Source of the DNA: Bradyrhizobium sp. AT1
Lineage (GTDB): Bacteria > Pseudomonadota > Alphaproteobacteria > Rhizobiales > Xanthobacteraceae
Assembly: GCF_001590795.1 (NCBI RefSeq)
Contig: NZ_JXDL01000001.1
Location: 3,521,780-3,585,779, forward strand
DNA: 64,000 nucleotides
Reading direction: 5' to 3'
Under the pieces are notes generated by a model that ran no database searches, had not been told where the DNA came from, and was given only the letters and a program-made list of their open reading frames with translations. Below, one piece after another: positions 54,452 through 63,362 of the stretch. Each line of letters opens with the position of its first letter. Position 1 is the first letter of the stretch. The translations under genes and the position numbers were made by a program.

Positions 54452-56254
54452 CTAGCGCTGGAAATCGGCGTCCCGATCGTCCTCGCCGTCGTTCATGTCA
54501 AAAGCGAAGCCACCGCCGCCGGCAACCTTCACGGCGCGCGCCGGCTTGGCCGGCACGACTTTCTTCGCCGGACGCTCGACGGCCGCCATGGTGGCCGCCT
54601 TCGCGCGCAACTGATTGACGGCCCGGTCGATCGGCGCCGCATGCCCCTTGCCGCCCTGCTCGATGCGGAAATAGGCGATGGTGGACTGGAGCTGCTCGGC
54701 CTGCGAGGCGAGCTCCTCCGACGTCGAGGACACCTGCTCGGACGCGCTGGCGTTCTGCTGGCCGACCTTGTCGAGTTGCTGGATCGCCTGGTTGATCTGG
54801 GCCGATCCGACGTCCTGCTCGCGGCAGGCGGCCGTGATCTCCTCGACCAGCTCGGCGGTCTTCTTGATGTCGGGAACGAGCTTGGAGAGCATCCCGCCGG
54901 CCTCCTGCGCCACCTTGACGGTCTCGGCCGAGAGCGTGCCGATCTCGGCGGCGGCGGCCTGGCTGCGCTCGGCGAGCTTGCGCACTTCGGAGGCGACCAC
55001 CGCAAAGCCCTTGCCATGCTCGCCGGCACGGGCGGCCTCGACCGCCGCGTTGAGCGCGAGCAGGTCGGTCTGGCGCGCGATCTCCTGCACGATCGTGATC
55101 TTCTCGGCGATGGTCTGCATCGCGCTGACGGCGCGGCCGACGGCTGCGCCGGAGGCTTCCGCATCCTTCGCCGACTGTGCGGCGATCTTCTCGGTCTGGT
55201 TGGCGTTGTCGGCGTTCTGCTTCACGTTCGAGGCCATCTCCTCCATCGAGGAGGAGGCTTCCTCGGCGGACGAGGCCTGCTCGGTCGCGCCCTGCGAGAG
55301 CTGTTCGGCGCTGGCGGAGAGCTCCTGGCTGCCGGCCGAGACGTTCTGCGCCGCCGTCAGGGCTTCCGACACGATCTGGCGAAGCTTCTCGACCATGCGT
55401 TCGAGCGCGAGGCCGAGCGTGTCCTTGTCCGACAACGGCTTGGCTTCCACCATCAGGTTGCCATGTGCGATCTCGTTGGCCACGGCAGCCGTTGCATTGA
55501 GATTGGCGGTCATCGCGTTCAGGGATTTGACGAGATCGCCGATCTCGTCGTTGGCGACATTATCGATCTTGTGGCTGAGATCGCCGATCGCGACGGCATC
55601 GGCGAGGTCAACCGCCTTGGCGAGCGACCGGCTGATGTTGATCGAGATCCAGACCGCGCCGATCGCGGCAACGATCAGCGAGACCACGACCAGAACGATG
55701 AGGATCAGCTGGGCCCGGCGGCTGTCCTCCTGGGACTGCACGGCCTGCTCGGCCATCTGCCTCTTGGTGTTCGCGACATAGGCACCCATCGCCTCCGTTG
55801 CGTCCGCGACCACCTTGCGGCCGTCGCCCATCGAGCGCTCACTCGCCTTTGCCTTGTCGGTCTTCGCCAGCCTGATCGTCTCTTCCTGATAGGCGTTCAT
55901 CCTGGCATAGGCACTCGCAAAATTGTCGAGCAGCTTCTTGCCGCCCTCGCTGGCGAGCGCGTAGACCTCGTCCTTGATCTTCGTCGCCTCGTCGCGAAGC
56001 TTGGCCGCATTCGCCGCGAACTCTTCGGCCTGATGCTCCGTCCCCAGGATCGCGTTCTTTTCCGCCCTGACTTGCTGCCAGATGATCTTCTCGACCTCGG
56101 CCGCCTTCTCCATCCGCTTGGCGCGAAGCACCATGGACTCCGCGGTCGCGGCCAACTCGGACAATTTCGTGTAGCTGACGGCGCCCGCCACCATGAACAG
56201 CAGGATGACCAGGCCGAAGGCGCTGGCGAGCTTGGCTTTGACGGTGAATCTCAT
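54452..56254 (-). CDS. Methyl-accepting chemotaxis protein with periplasmic four-helix sensor
   Basis: 600-aa chemoreceptor. Helix 1 (about 10-28) and helix 2 (about 183-205) enclose a periplasmic helical region ([20 protein letters not shown]); HAMP (about 206-258) is followed by a second HAMP-like stretch with [20 protein letters not shown]. The signalling domain is canonical, with the tip [20 protein letters not shown], and the tail ends [20 protein letters not shown] and FQR. The tandem copy at 56861-58558 is nearly the same in the signalling half, differing by a missing second HAMP-like stretch. No NWETF-type CheR docking peptide. Ligand unknown. Confidence 0.95.
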   Translation of the reverse strand: MRFTVKAKLASAFGLVILLFMVAGAVSYTKLSELAATAESMVLRAKRMEKAAEVEKIIWQQVRAEKNAILGTEHQAEEFAANAAKLRDEATKIKDEVYALASEGGKKLLDNFASAYARMNAYQEETIRLAKTDKAKASERSMGDGRKVVADATEAMGAYVANTKRQMAEQAVQSQEDSRRAQLILIVLVVVSLIVAAIGAVWISINISRSLAKAVDLADAVAIGDLSHKIDNVANDEIGDLVKSLNAMTANLNATAAVANEIAHGNLMVEAKPLSDKDTLGLALERMVEKLRQIVSEALTAAQNVSAGSQELSASAEQLSQGATEQASSAEEASSSMEEMASNVKQNADNANQTEKIAAQSAKDAEASGAAVGRAVSAMQTIAEKITIVQEIARQTDLLALNAAVEAARAGEHGKGFAVVASEVRKLAERSQAAAAEIGTLSAETVKVAQEAGGMLSKLVPDIKKTAELVEEITAACREQDVGSAQINQAIQQLDKVGQQNASASEQVSSTSEELASQAEQLQSTIAYFRIEQGGKGHAAPIDRAVNQLRAKAATMAAVERPAKKVVPAKPARAVKVAGGGGFAFDMNDGEDDRDADFQR

Positions 56255-56304
56255 GTCGGTCTCGTTGGTTCGAATTGGGTTTCTTCAATCACGCTTCACA
56301 AAAC

Positions 56305-56793
56305 TCAGGCGGCGCGAGGCGCATCCACGCCGGCATCGCGCCCTTCCGGGATCTTGTCGTTCGCCATCAGCTTGGCGAGATCGAAGATGACGACGAACTT
56401 TTCGCCCTTGCGGCCGATGCCGGAGGCATAATCGGACTGCCATTTGCCGCCGATCTCGGGGATCGGCTCGATCGCCTGCTCGTCGATGTCGGTGACCTCG
56501 AACACACAGTCGGCGACGAAGCCGACGCCGACCAGGCGGTCCTTCATCGGCACGTCAAGGATGATGATGCGGGTGGCTTCGGTCGCCGGCACGCTCGGCA
56601 GGCCGAGCTTGGTCCGGAGGTCGACGATCGGATAACCGCTGCCGCGCACGTCGATCATGCCGAGCAGGAAGTCCGGGGCATGAGGAAGCCGTGAGATCGG
56701 TCGCATGTCCAGGATCTCACGGACATTGCGGATGCTGATGCCGAACGTCTCGCCGGCGAGCCCGAGCGTCAGATATTGCGAGGTTGCGGCCAT
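56305..56793 (-). CDS. cheW: CheW coupling protein
   Basis: 162-aa adaptor linking receptors to CheA. SQYLTLGLAGETFGISIRNV at the start, DFLLGMIDVRGSGYPIVDLR in the middle and a VGFVADCVFEVTDI stretch follow the CheW fold; a charged C-terminal tail ends it. ATG 56793 is used; the frame continues upstream to 56901 through the intergenic hairpin. It lies between the two mcp genes. The other CheW (58595-59056) is only distantly similar, so the two may serve different receptors. Confidence 0.95.
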   Translation of the reverse strand: MAATSQYLTLGLAGETFGISIRNVREILDMRPISRLPHAPDFLLGMIDVRGSGYPIVDLRTKLGLPSVPATEATRIIILDVPMKDRLVGVGFVADCVFEVTDIDEQAIEPIPEIGGKWQSDYASGIGRKGEKFVVIFDLAKLMANDKIPEGRDAGVDAPRAA

Positions 56794-56833
56794 GATGAAG
56801 TCCAAGGGGATCCGGAGGTTGGCGAATGAATTC

Positions 56834-56854
56834 GGTCCGGCGCGAGGCCGGACC
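56834..56854 (-). other. Intra-operon hairpin between mcp and cheW
   Basis: GGTCCGGC and GCCGGACC pair perfectly (8 bp) around GCGAG. It lies 7 bases after the mcp stop on the minus strand and upstream of the cheW start at 56793. The following bases have no T-run, so it is more likely an mRNA-stability or attenuation stem than a full terminator. Confidence 0.5.
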
Positions 56855-56860
56855 CTTTGA

Positions 56861-58558
56861 TCAGCGTTGGAAGTCGGCGTCGCGATCGTCTTCGCCGTCA
56901 TGCATGTCGAAAGCGAAGCCTCCGCCGCCGGCGACCTTCATCGCACGCGCCGGCTTGCGGGCAGGTGCGTGCTTCTTCGCGCCCCGATCGACCGACGCCA
57001 TGTGCGCCGCCTTCGCCCGCAGCTGACCGACGGCGCGGTCGATCGGCTCGACCACCGCCTTCTCCTTGCGGGCGGCGTCTTCGATCCGGAAGAACGAAAT
57101 GGTGGACTGGAGCTGCTCGGCCTGGGAGGCGAGCTCCTCCGAGGTCGACGACACCTGCTCGGATGCGCTGGCGTTCTGCTGACCGACCTTGTCGAGCTGC
57201 TGGATCGCCTGGTTGATCTGAGCCGAACCGACGTCCTGCTCGCGGCAGGCCGCGGTGATCTCCTGGACCAGCTCGGCCGTCTTCTTGATGTCGGGCACGA
57301 GCTTGGACAGCATGTCGCCGGCCTCCTGCGCGACCTTCACGGTCTCCGTCGACAGGGTGCCGATGTCGGCGGCGGCGGCCTGGCTGCGCTCGGCGAGCTT
57401 GCGCACCTCGGAGGCGACCACCGCAAAACCCTTGCCATGCTCGCCGGCACGGGCGGCCTCGACCGCCGCGTTGAGCGCGAGCAGGTCGGTCTGACGGGCG
57501 ATCTCCTGGACGATCGTGATCTTCTCGGCGATGGTCTGCATGGCCTGGACGGCGCGGCCGACGGCGACGCCGCTGGCCTCCGCGTCCTTGGCCGACTGGG
57601 CCGCGATCTTCTCGGTCTGATTGGCGTTGTCCGCGTTCTGCTTCACGTTGGAGGCCATCTCCTCCATCGAAGAGGAGGCTTCCTCGGCGGACGAGGCCTG
57701 CTCGGTGGCGCCCTGCGAGAGCTGCTCGGCGCTGGCGGAAAGTTCCTGACTGCCGGCGGACACGTTGCTGGCCGCGGTAAGGGCCTCCTCGACGACCCGA
57801 CGGAGCTTCTCCACCATCGCGTTCAGCGATTTGACGAGATCGCCGATCTCGTCGTTGCTGGAGATCGTGATCGTCTGGGTCAAATCGCCGCCTGCCACGG
57901 CACCAGCGAGGCCGACCGCACGGCCGAGCCCACGGGAGATGCTGAGTGAGATCCAGATCGCGGCGATCAGGCCGATCACCAGCGATGCGACCACCGCCGA
58001 GACCAGCATCAGGTGGGCGCGATTGCCGTCCTCATGCGCCAACGCGGCCCGGTCTGCCATGTTCTTCTTGACGTTGTTGACGTAGGCGGCGGCGGCGTCC
58101 AACGCCTCGCGAACCGCCTTGCGAACCTCGACTGCGGACTGCTCGACGGCCTTCGGTCTGTTCGTCCGGGCGGTCTTGAGCGCCTCGTCCTGAACGGCAT
58201 TCATCCGGGCGTAGGCGGCGCCGAAATTCTCGATCAGCTTCTTGCCTTCCGGGGAGGCTGCGGCGTGAATCTCTTCCTTCAGCTTGAGCAGCGCCTCGCG
58301 CTGCTTTGCGATCTCGGCGACGAAGCCATCCGCTTCACCATCGGGCGCCAGGAGCAGATTCTTCTCGGACCGAACCTGGGTCAGAATCCCCTTCTCGATT
58401 TCCGACGCTCGCTCCATCCGGCCGGCGCGCGACACCAGATTGTCGGCGGTGTCGATCATCTCGCTGAGCTTCACATAAGCGAGGCCGCCCGCCGCCATCG
58501 AGAGCAGCAGCACCACGCCGAATGCAGCAGCAAGCTTAGCCTTGACCGTGAATCTCAT
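56861..58558 (-). CDS. Methyl-accepting chemotaxis protein, tandem paralogue
   Basis: 565-aa receptor. Two membrane helices (about 10-28 and 182-204) around a periplasmic helical domain ([20 protein letters not shown]), one HAMP, then a signalling domain nearly identical to the neighbour at 54452-56254. After [14 protein letters not shown] it passes directly to [15 protein letters not shown], whereas the neighbour has about 35 more residues at this point. The tail ends [20 protein letters not shown] and FQR, as in the neighbour. The sensor parts differ more, so the ligands may differ. It is flanked by the two cheW genes. Confidence 0.95.
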   Translation of the reverse strand: MRFTVKAKLAAAFGVVLLLSMAAGGLAYVKLSEMIDTADNLVSRAGRMERASEIEKGILTQVRSEKNLLLAPDGEADGFVAEIAKQREALLKLKEEIHAAASPEGKKLIENFGAAYARMNAVQDEALKTARTNRPKAVEQSAVEVRKAVREALDAAAAYVNNVKKNMADRAALAHEDGNRAHLMLVSAVVASLVIGLIAAIWISLSISRGLGRAVGLAGAVAGGDLTQTITISSNDEIGDLVKSLNAMVEKLRRVVEEALTAASNVSAGSQELSASAEQLSQGATEQASSAEEASSSMEEMASNVKQNADNANQTEKIAAQSAKDAEASGVAVGRAVQAMQTIAEKITIVQEIARQTDLLALNAAVEAARAGEHGKGFAVVASEVRKLAERSQAAAADIGTLSTETVKVAQEAGDMLSKLVPDIKKTAELVQEITAACREQDVGSAQINQAIQQLDKVGQQNASASEQVSSTSEELASQAEQLQSTISFFRIEDAARKEKAVVEPIDRAVGQLRAKAAHMASVDRGAKKHAPARKPARAMKVAGGGGFAFDMHDGEDDRDADFQR

Positions 58559-58594
58559 GTTCAGCCCCTACCGGATCTCGCCCGAGATCGCATT

Positions 58595-59056
58595 TCAATT
58601 CAAGATGCGTTCCATGTTCGGAACGATGACGAATTCTTCACGCCACTTCGCAATGAAGCGAATGAACTCCGGCTTCCAGTGCATGCCGACGCGCGGCGTC
58701 TGCTGCACGTCGGTCTGCGAGATTTCCGTGACCTCGTAGACCTTGTCCGCGGTGACGCCGACCAGGACCGGCTCGCCCTCGAGCTCGAGCTCGATCACCA
58801 CGATGCGCGTGTCGGCGGTGTCGTCGAGCTGCGGCATGCCGAAGCGGATGCGCAGGTCGGCGAGCGGAATGACGTTGCCGCGCACGTTGATCACGCTCGG
58901 AACGAAGGCCCGCGCACCCGCGACCTTGGTCACGGGAACGGGATCGATGATCTCGCGCACGAGTCCCGCGTCGAGCGCGAACTTCTCCTCGCCGAGGCCG
59001 ATCATCACGACCTGCATCGCGCCCGTCTGATGCTCGCCAGCCAAACCACCGTTCAT
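58595..59056 (-). CDS. cheW: CheW coupling protein
   Basis: 153-aa adaptor. MQVVMIGLGEEKFALDAGLV opens the fold (from Met14); VPSVINVRGNVIPLADLRIR and VGVTADKVYEVTEI are the usual CheW blocks. The ATG overlaps the cheA stop in a TGATG junction. A longer open frame extends upstream within cheA in another phase and is not real. It is the first CheW of the operon and the likely partner of CheA and the mcp that follows. Confidence 0.95.
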   Translation of the reverse strand: MNGGLAGEHQTGAMQVVMIGLGEEKFALDAGLVREIIDPVPVTKVAGARAFVPSVINVRGNVIPLADLRIRFGMPQLDDTADTRIVVIELELEGEPVLVGVTADKVYEVTEISQTDVQQTPRVGMHWKPEFIRFIAKWREEFVIVPNMERILN

Positions 59057-61128
59057 CACGCCGCCTCGCTGATGTGCTTTTCGACCTTCGACTGCGCCAG
59101 CGCGACGAGCTGCGCGACGTCCAGGATCAGCGCCGCCGTGCCGTCGCCCAGGATCGTCGCGCCGGAGAACATCGTGACGTCCGAATGCAACTTGGAAAGC
59201 GACTTGATCACGGTCTGGTGGTTGCCGATGATCTGGTCGGCGACGAGACCCACGTGGGTCTCGCCGGTCGAGATGATGATCGTCTTCTGGTGCCGGTCGG
59301 GCGTGCCCGATGCGGACATGATCTCGCGCAACCGGAGGAAGGGCACGAGATTGCCGCGCACGTTGAGGAAGTTGCGGCCGCGGGAGCGTTCGTCCTCGGC
59401 GGTCAGCTCGATGCATTCTTCCACCGCGGAGAGCGGAATGATGTAGCGGCCCTCGCCGACGCGGATCAGCAGACCTTCGATGATCGCGAGCGTCAGGGGC
59501 AGGCGCAGCGTCACCGTGGTGCCCTGGCCCGGCTTGGTCGACAGGTCGATCGAGCCGCGCATGTTCTCGATGGTCCGCTTGACCACGTCCATGCCGACGC
59601 CGCGGCCGGACAGCGCCGAGATGGTCTGCGCGGTCGAGAAGCCGGGATGAAACAGGAACTGGTGGATCTCGTGATCGGTGAGCACGGCGCCAGCCGCGAT
59701 CAGCCCCTGCTCTTCCGCTTTCGCACGGATCCGCGCAGTGTTGAGGCCGCCACCATTGTCCTTCACCGTGACAAGCACCTGCGCGCCGGAGTGCACGGCG
59801 GCGAGCTCGATCCGGCCCTGCTCGGTCTTGCCGTTGGCGGCGCGCGTGGCGGTGTCTTCGATGCCGTGATCGATGGCGTTGCGGATCAAATGCACCAGCG
59901 GATCGGCCAGACACTCGATCATGGTCTTGTCGAGCTCGGTATCCTCGCCCGAGGTGACGAATTCGACGGGCTTGGACAGATCCCGCGACAGGTCGTGCAC
60001 GAGGCGGCGGAAACGGCCGAACAGCGAACCGATCGGCACCATGCGCGCACCCATCGTGGTGTCGCGCAAGGAGGAAGCGAGACGCTCGATCTCCTCGGCG
60101 ATCATCTTGATCGAGAGATCGGAGCCGGAGGATGCGAGCTGGGTCAGCCGCGCCTGCGCGATGACGAGCTCGCCGACGCGGTCCATCAACTCGTCGAGGC
60201 GCTCGGCCTGGACGCGGACGGTGGCGATGCCGCGATCGTCGCGCTTGGCCTCGAGCTTCGGTTCAGGCTTTGGTTCGGACTTCGGCTCCACCTTTGCGAC
60301 GGGCTGCTCGGCGAAGGGCGCGGCAGCAGCCTCGACCACCGGCGCAGGCATTTCGGCCGCCGGGGCCGGCTCCTCGTCGAGGAGCTGGAACAGCGGCGCA
60401 GGCGCGGGCGCTTCGACATGTGCCAGGGGCGAGAGCGTCAGCTTCATCTCGTCCTGGACGAACATGAAGACGTCGTCGATCGCATCCTTGCCGCAGGCTG
60501 CGTGCAGCTTGACGTCCCACTTCAAATAGCAGTCTTCCGGCTCCATCTCGTCGAGGAACGGGATGCCGTCGGTGATCGGGACGACGAAACAGGGGCCGAG
60601 CTTGCAGAGATCTTCCAGGAGATCGAGCGGGTTCGAGCCGTTGCGCAGGATGTGCGATTCGAATTCGAGATACAGGTGCCAGCCGGCTTGCTTGCCTTCG
60701 CCGGGGGCCAGCGGCGGCGCCTCGGCGATCTCGACGACCGGAGCACTGGGCTGGTCGAATGATACGAAACGCTTGAGGTCGTCGAGGATGGCCTCGCCGA
60801 TGATGTCGTCGGTCGACTGCGGGTCCTCGATCAACGCGCGGATGTAGTCCTTGGCGGCGAGCGCGACCGAGATCAGTTCCTGGGTCGGCTTGATCTCGCC
60901 CTTGCGGACGCGGTCGAAGGCGGTCTCGAATTCGTGGGTGAAGGAGGCGACCTTGTCGAAACCGAACATGGCACCCGAACCCTTGATGGTATGCAGGGCG
61001 CGGAAGGCGGAATCGACCAGTTCACGGTCGTCGGGACGCAGGCCGAGGTCGAGCAGGGCTCCTTCAAGAACTTCGAAGAGCTCGCTGGCTTCCTGACGAA
61101 AGACCTCGGTCGGGTCCATCGCGCTCAT
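59056..61128 (-). CDS. cheA: CheA chemotaxis histidine kinase
   Basis: 690-aa kinase. P1: phosphorylated His46 in RALHTIKGSGAMFGF. A P2-like region (about 155-245; GWHLYLEFESHILRNGSNP) is followed by a Pro/Ala/Lys-rich linker. The dimer domain starts at VRVQAERLDELMDRVGELVI. The ATP domain has LVHLIRNAIDHGIE (N box), VTVKDNGGGLN and LSGRGVGMDVVK. A CheW-like P5 domain ends it. It overlaps cheY by 4 nt upstream and cheW by 1 base downstream, so the core is tightly coupled. Confidence 0.97.
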   Translation of the reverse strand: MSAMDPTEVFRQEASELFEVLEGALLDLGLRPDDRELVDSAFRALHTIKGSGAMFGFDKVASFTHEFETAFDRVRKGEIKPTQELISVALAAKDYIRALIEDPQSTDDIIGEAILDDLKRFVSFDQPSAPVVEIAEAPPLAPGEGKQAGWHLYLEFESHILRNGSNPLDLLEDLCKLGPCFVVPITDGIPFLDEMEPEDCYLKWDVKLHAACGKDAIDDVFMFVQDEMKLTLSPLAHVEAPAPAPLFQLLDEEPAPAAEMPAPVVEAAAAPFAEQPVAKVEPKSEPKPEPKLEAKRDDRGIATVRVQAERLDELMDRVGELVIAQARLTQLASSGSDLSIKMIAEEIERLASSLRDTTMGARMVPIGSLFGRFRRLVHDLSRDLSKPVEFVTSGEDTELDKTMIECLADPLVHLIRNAIDHGIEDTATRAANGKTEQGRIELAAVHSGAQVLVTVKDNGGGLNTARIRAKAEEQGLIAAGAVLTDHEIHQFLFHPGFSTAQTISALSGRGVGMDVVKRTIENMRGSIDLSTKPGQGTTVTLRLPLTLAIIEGLLIRVGEGRYIIPLSAVEECIELTAEDERSRGRNFLNVRGNLVPFLRLREIMSASGTPDRHQKTIIISTGETHVGLVADQIIGNHQTVIKSLSKLHSDVTMFSGATILGDGTAALILDVAQLVALAQSKVEKHISEAA

Positions 61129-61490
61129 GCGCGCACCAGCTTGCCCACCACGGCGAGCAACTGTTCAGGCTTGAAAGGTTTGGTGATCCAGCCAGTGGCG
61201 CCGGCGCTCTTGGCTTCCTGCTTCACCGTGTCGTTGGATTCGGTCGTCAGGAACACGATGGGCATGCCGACCGCGCTCGGCAGCTTGCGCAGCGCCCGGA
61301 TCAGCTCCAGCCCGTTCATGACGGGCATGTTCAGGTCGGTGATCACGAGGTCGAGCTTGCCGGCCTGCGCCTTGGCGAGCCCTTGCGCGCCGTCGCCGGC
61401 CTCGATCACGTTGTGACCGGCCGGCTCGAGCACGACCTTGATCATCTGCCGAATGCTGGGCGAATCGTCGACGGTCAGAATCGTGGCCAT
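61125..61490 (-). CDS. cheY: CheY single-domain response regulator
   Basis: 121-aa receiver. ILTVDDSPSIRQM, phospho-acceptor Asp52 in VITDLNMP, Thr82/83 and Lys104 (ITKPFKP) are all in place. It should carry the signal from CheA to the flagellar motor or another target. Its ATG overlaps the STAS gene stop, and its stop overlaps the cheA start. Confidence 0.96.
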   Translation of the reverse strand: MATILTVDDSPSIRQMIKVVLEPAGHNVIEAGDGAQGLAKAQAGKLDLVITDLNMPVMNGLELIRALRKLPSAVGMPIVFLTTESNDTVKQEAKSAGATGWITKPFKPEQLLAVVGKLVRA

Positions 61491-61813
61491 CAGGTGCCAT
61501 CTTTCTTTTGCGGGAAATGCTGATCAATCATCGCCTCGCTGGCGAAGCCGGCACGGCGGAGGGTGTTGCGAAGAGACTGCGAGAAGGAGGTCAAGACCAC
61601 CGGGCGGCCTTGAGCCGCGCCGGTCTTGGCGGTCGACAGCAGAAGCTGGATCGACGTCACGTCGGCCTTGTCGACGCTTGAACAGTCGATCTCGAGCCGC
61701 TCCTGGCGGCCGAACGCCTCGCGGATGAGGTCGTAGACGCTACGAATGGCCGCGATGCTGCAATCGGCGGGCAACCGCAACGACCACTTCGGCTCCGTCG
61801 GATTGAGCGCCAT
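61490..61813 (-). CDS. STAS-domain protein, first gene of the che operon
   Basis: 107-aa STAS (sulfate transporter/anti-sigma antagonist) domain protein, common as the first gene of alphaproteobacterial che operons. WSLRLPADCSIAAIRSVYDL, then LEIDCSSVDKADVTSIQLLL with the conserved Asp/Ser region, and VVLTSFSQSLRNTLRRAGF. ATG 61813 is used with a GAGG-rich leader; the frame to 61888 is not family-like. It is expected to be a partner-switching regulator in the array; its partner is unknown. Confidence 0.88.
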   Translation of the reverse strand: MALNPTEPKWSLRLPADCSIAAIRSVYDLIREAFGRQERLEIDCSSVDKADVTSIQLLLSTAKTGAAQGRPVVLTSFSQSLRNTLRRAGFASEAMIDQHFPQKKDGT

Positions 61814-62063
61814 CGCTGCCCCCGCCTCTGCTAAGATTCCGATACTCGTTTGACGTGAATCGAGTGAGCAAACTCCTAACGCGCGCATCCGTACAACTAC
61901 GGGTCACATTCGTTCGGAATTCGCGCAACTGAATGCAGGCATGCACAGCCTGAAATCTCATCCGCGGCGCGGTGGCCCACCCGACGCATTTGCTTCGCGT
62001 TAAATTCGCTCGGGTTATGGCTTGGCTTCGTGCCTCTGCCAGCGAAGAGAGCCCCGGCCGCCG

Positions 62064-63188
62064 ATGCTGACCCAAGCGCTCCTGGTTGACGACAGCCGCT
62101 CTGTCCTCAACTTTCTGAAACGCCACATCGAGGCTGAAGGTCTGGTCGAGGCCACCGCCTTCCTCGATCCCGTGGAAGCGCTGACTTGTGCACGAGAACG
62201 CGCCTTCGATCTCGTGCTGGTCGACTACGAGATGCCGCATATGGACGGCATCAGCTTCATTCGCACCTTCCGCAGGCTTCCTGGCTGCGCCGACATCCCG
62301 ATCGCGATGATCACCTCGCGACAGACCGATGACGTCAAAATGGAAGCGCTGCAGGCCGGAGCCACCGATTTCCTGCCCAAGCAGCCGCAAAGCGTCGAGA
62401 TGACGGTGCGGTTGCGAAACTTGATTCAGCTTGGTGCAGCCGTGCGCAAGCTCAGCGATCGTGCCGCGCACCTGGCCAGCGAAGTCGCAGCGGCAACACG
62501 AAAGCTCGGCGAGCGCGAGGAGGAGATCATCCTGCGGCTCGCGCTGGCGGTCGAATATCGCGACAACGACACCGGCGAGCACACGCTGCGGGTCGCCCGG
62601 TACAGCCGCATCATCGCCGAGCAGCTCGGCCTGCCGGCCCGGCTCTGCCGCGACATCTATCTGGCCGCGCCCCTGCACGACGTCGGCAAGGTCGCCATTC
62701 CCGACAACATCCTGCTCAAGCCGGGCAAGCTGACCGACCAGGAGATGGCGGTGATCCGGACCCATGCCACGATCGGCGAGAAGATCTTGGCGGATTCGAG
62801 CTGCGAGCTGATCCAGCTCGGTGCGCAAATTGCCGCGGGCCATCACGAGCGTTGGGACGGTGCAGGCTATCCGAGCGGCCTCAGGGCGGATGAGATTCCG
62901 GTGGCCGCGCGCGTGGTCGCCGTCGCCGACGTTTTCGACGCGCTGACGACACGACGACCCTACAAGGAGCCGATGCCGATCGAGGTGGCGCGCAACTATC
63001 TGGTCGAGAACAAGGGCCGCCAATTCGATCCGGCCTGCGTCGAGGCCTTTTTGTCGCGCTGGGACGAGGTCCTCGATATCGCCGCCGGCGGGCAGGCGAC
63101 GCCATTCCACAAGGCCGAGACACCTCTCGCTCCGACCATGGAGTCTCAGGTCGAAGACCGTCCGCCCGAATTGGCCCATGCCACCTGA
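62064..63188 (+). CDS. Response regulator with HD-GYP c-di-GMP phosphodiesterase output
   Basis: 374-aa two-domain protein. Receiver: VDDSRSVLNF, phospho-acceptor Asp54 (LVDYEMP). A coiled-coil (about 120-160) leads to an HD-GYP domain with GEHTLRVARY (His173), the His205-Asp206 pair in LHDVGKVAIPD, His234 in THATIG, His260/261 and GYP at 268-270. All metal-binding residues are present, so it should hydrolyse c-di-GMP on phosphorylation. It diverges from the che operon, with about 250 bases between. ATG 62064 starts the receiver; TTG 62022 is possible. It may link chemotaxis to c-di-GMP. Confidence 0.93.
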   Translation: MLTQALLVDDSRSVLNFLKRHIEAEGLVEATAFLDPVEALTCARERAFDLVLVDYEMPHMDGISFIRTFRRLPGCADIPIAMITSRQTDDVKMEALQAGATDFLPKQPQSVEMTVRLRNLIQLGAAVRKLSDRAAHLASEVAAATRKLGEREEEIILRLALAVEYRDNDTGEHTLRVARYSRIIAEQLGLPARLCRDIYLAAPLHDVGKVAIPDNILLKPGKLTDQEMAVIRTHATIGEKILADSSCELIQLGAQIAAGHHERWDGAGYPSGLRADEIPVAARVVAVADVFDALTTRRPYKEPMPIEVARNYLVENKGRQFDPACVEAFLSRWDEVLDIAAGGQATPFHKAETPLAPTMESQVEDRPPELAHAT

Positions 63189-63362
63189 AATCGTCGTCCA
63201 GTCAACAGCTTGGCACCCCGCTTGTGGCCGATGGCGGGTTTGAACCAGTTCCTGCTAGAGTGGCACCAATCATCAAAGAGTGATTCTGGTCACACTTGCC
63301 TGGGCGCTCCGATGCTAAAAACCGCACCGGGACGGGGACCAGCAAAATATCGGTCGAATTGA

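Noticed and set aside
58595..59914. Long version of the second CheW frame (439 codons)
   Set aside because: The N-terminal 286 codons overlap cheA in another phase and give an Arg/His/Asp-rich nonsense product; the real start is ATG 59056.
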